Notes under the pieces: model-generated | The model's database searches: none | Seen by the model: the letters and a program-made list of their open reading frames with translations, nothing else | What the model was told of the DNA's origin: nothing | Assembly (NCBI GenBank): GCA_019313025.1 | Contig: JAFDCA010000498.1 | Span: 1 to 6,913, forward strand | Source: Deltaproteobacteria bacterium | Lineage (GTDB): Bacteria > Desulfobacterota > Desulfobacteria > Desulfobacterales > UBA11574 | DNA: 6,913 nt | Direction: 5' to 3' | Program-made: the position numbers and the translations under genes | Part shown: one piece after another, positions 6,819 to 6,913 of the stretch | How positions within the stretch are numbered: position 1 is the stretch's first letter | Layout of the letters: each line of letters opens with the position of its first letter

Positions 6819-6899
6819 AAGAATTTGAATTTGACTTATTTTAGAGCTGCATTACACTAAAGATATAAATAATTTGTAGAAGCGAATATTCAAATTCTT
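6819..6899. repeat. 12-base perfect inverted repeat bracketing a promoter
   Basis: AAGAATTTGAAT (6819-6830) and ATTCAAATTCTT (6888-6899) are exact reverse complements, 57 bases apart. The left arm begins directly after the DUF4340 stop codon, and the right arm ends just before a ribosome binding site. The spacing is too long for a normal intrinsic terminator and no T-run follows. Confidence 0.75.
6831..6858 (+). promoter_or_regulatory. Candidate sigma70-type promoter for the next gene downstream
   Basis: TTGACT (6831-6836, five of six consensus bases) and TACACT (6853-6858) are separated by 16 bases. Transcription would start near 6865, giving an AT-rich leader that includes the right arm of the flanking inverted repeat. 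It implies that the gene to the right is transcribed separately from the transporter operon. Confidence 0.5.
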
Positions 6900-6900
6900 A

Positions 6901-6908
6901 AAAAGGAG
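6901..6908 (+). promoter_or_regulatory. Shine-Dalgarno site for a gene starting beyond the window
   Basis: AAAAGGAG lies at the right edge. The GTG triplets immediately after it are too close to serve as start codons, so the start should lie a few bases past 6913. Confidence 0.55.
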
Positions 6909-6913
6909 TGTGC

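Noticed and set aside
1..6913. Mobile element, CRISPR array, prophage or defence system
   Set aside because: No transposase, integrase, nuclease or repeated spacer units are visible; all sizeable genes are housekeeping transport or signalling types.

Overview
The window looks like chromosomal DNA from a Gram-negative, moderately AT-rich bacterium. Protein flavour (receiver-domain style, AzlC/AzlD, Gld-like ABC operon ending in a DUF4340 protein) and good Shine-Dalgarno sites fit a deltaproteobacterium of the Desulfobacterota, perhaps Desulfobacterales. This is inference from remembered family distributions, with no marker gene to confirm it.

Layout. (1) The left edge (3-227, +) holds the C-terminal end of a response-regulator receiver domain, cut by the window. 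(2) A convergent small gene (390-572, -) encodes a 60-residue zinc-ribbon-like protein. (3) A roughly 240-base divergent intergenic region carries two back-to-back TTGACA hexamers. (4) The overlapping pair azlC-azlD (812-1845, +) encodes a predicted branched-chain amino acid exporter. (5) A tight four-gene operon follows (1960-6818, +): ABC ATPase, ABC-2 permease, GldG-like membrane-anchored auxiliary protein, and DUF4340 protein. Gaps between its genes are 1, 10 and 12 bases, each with a good ribosome binding site, so the four are very probably co-transcribed and act as one membrane complex. (6) The right edge (6819-6913) holds a 12-base perfect inverted repeat bracketing a plausible sigma70-type promoter and a Shine-Dalgarno site for a gene starting beyond the window.

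How the genes work together. AzlC and AzlD form a two-subunit exporter. In the Gld-like operon the ATPase should energise the six-helix permease. The GldG-like and DUF4340 proteins are each anchored by an N-terminal helix, with large domains probably on the outer face of the inner membrane. In Bacteroidota the related GldA/GldF/GldG proteins are needed for gliding. In other phyla the substrate of such transporters is not known to me, and this operon is the least understood part of the window. I saw no phage, transposon, CRISPR, tRNA or rRNA feature and no clear intrinsic terminator.
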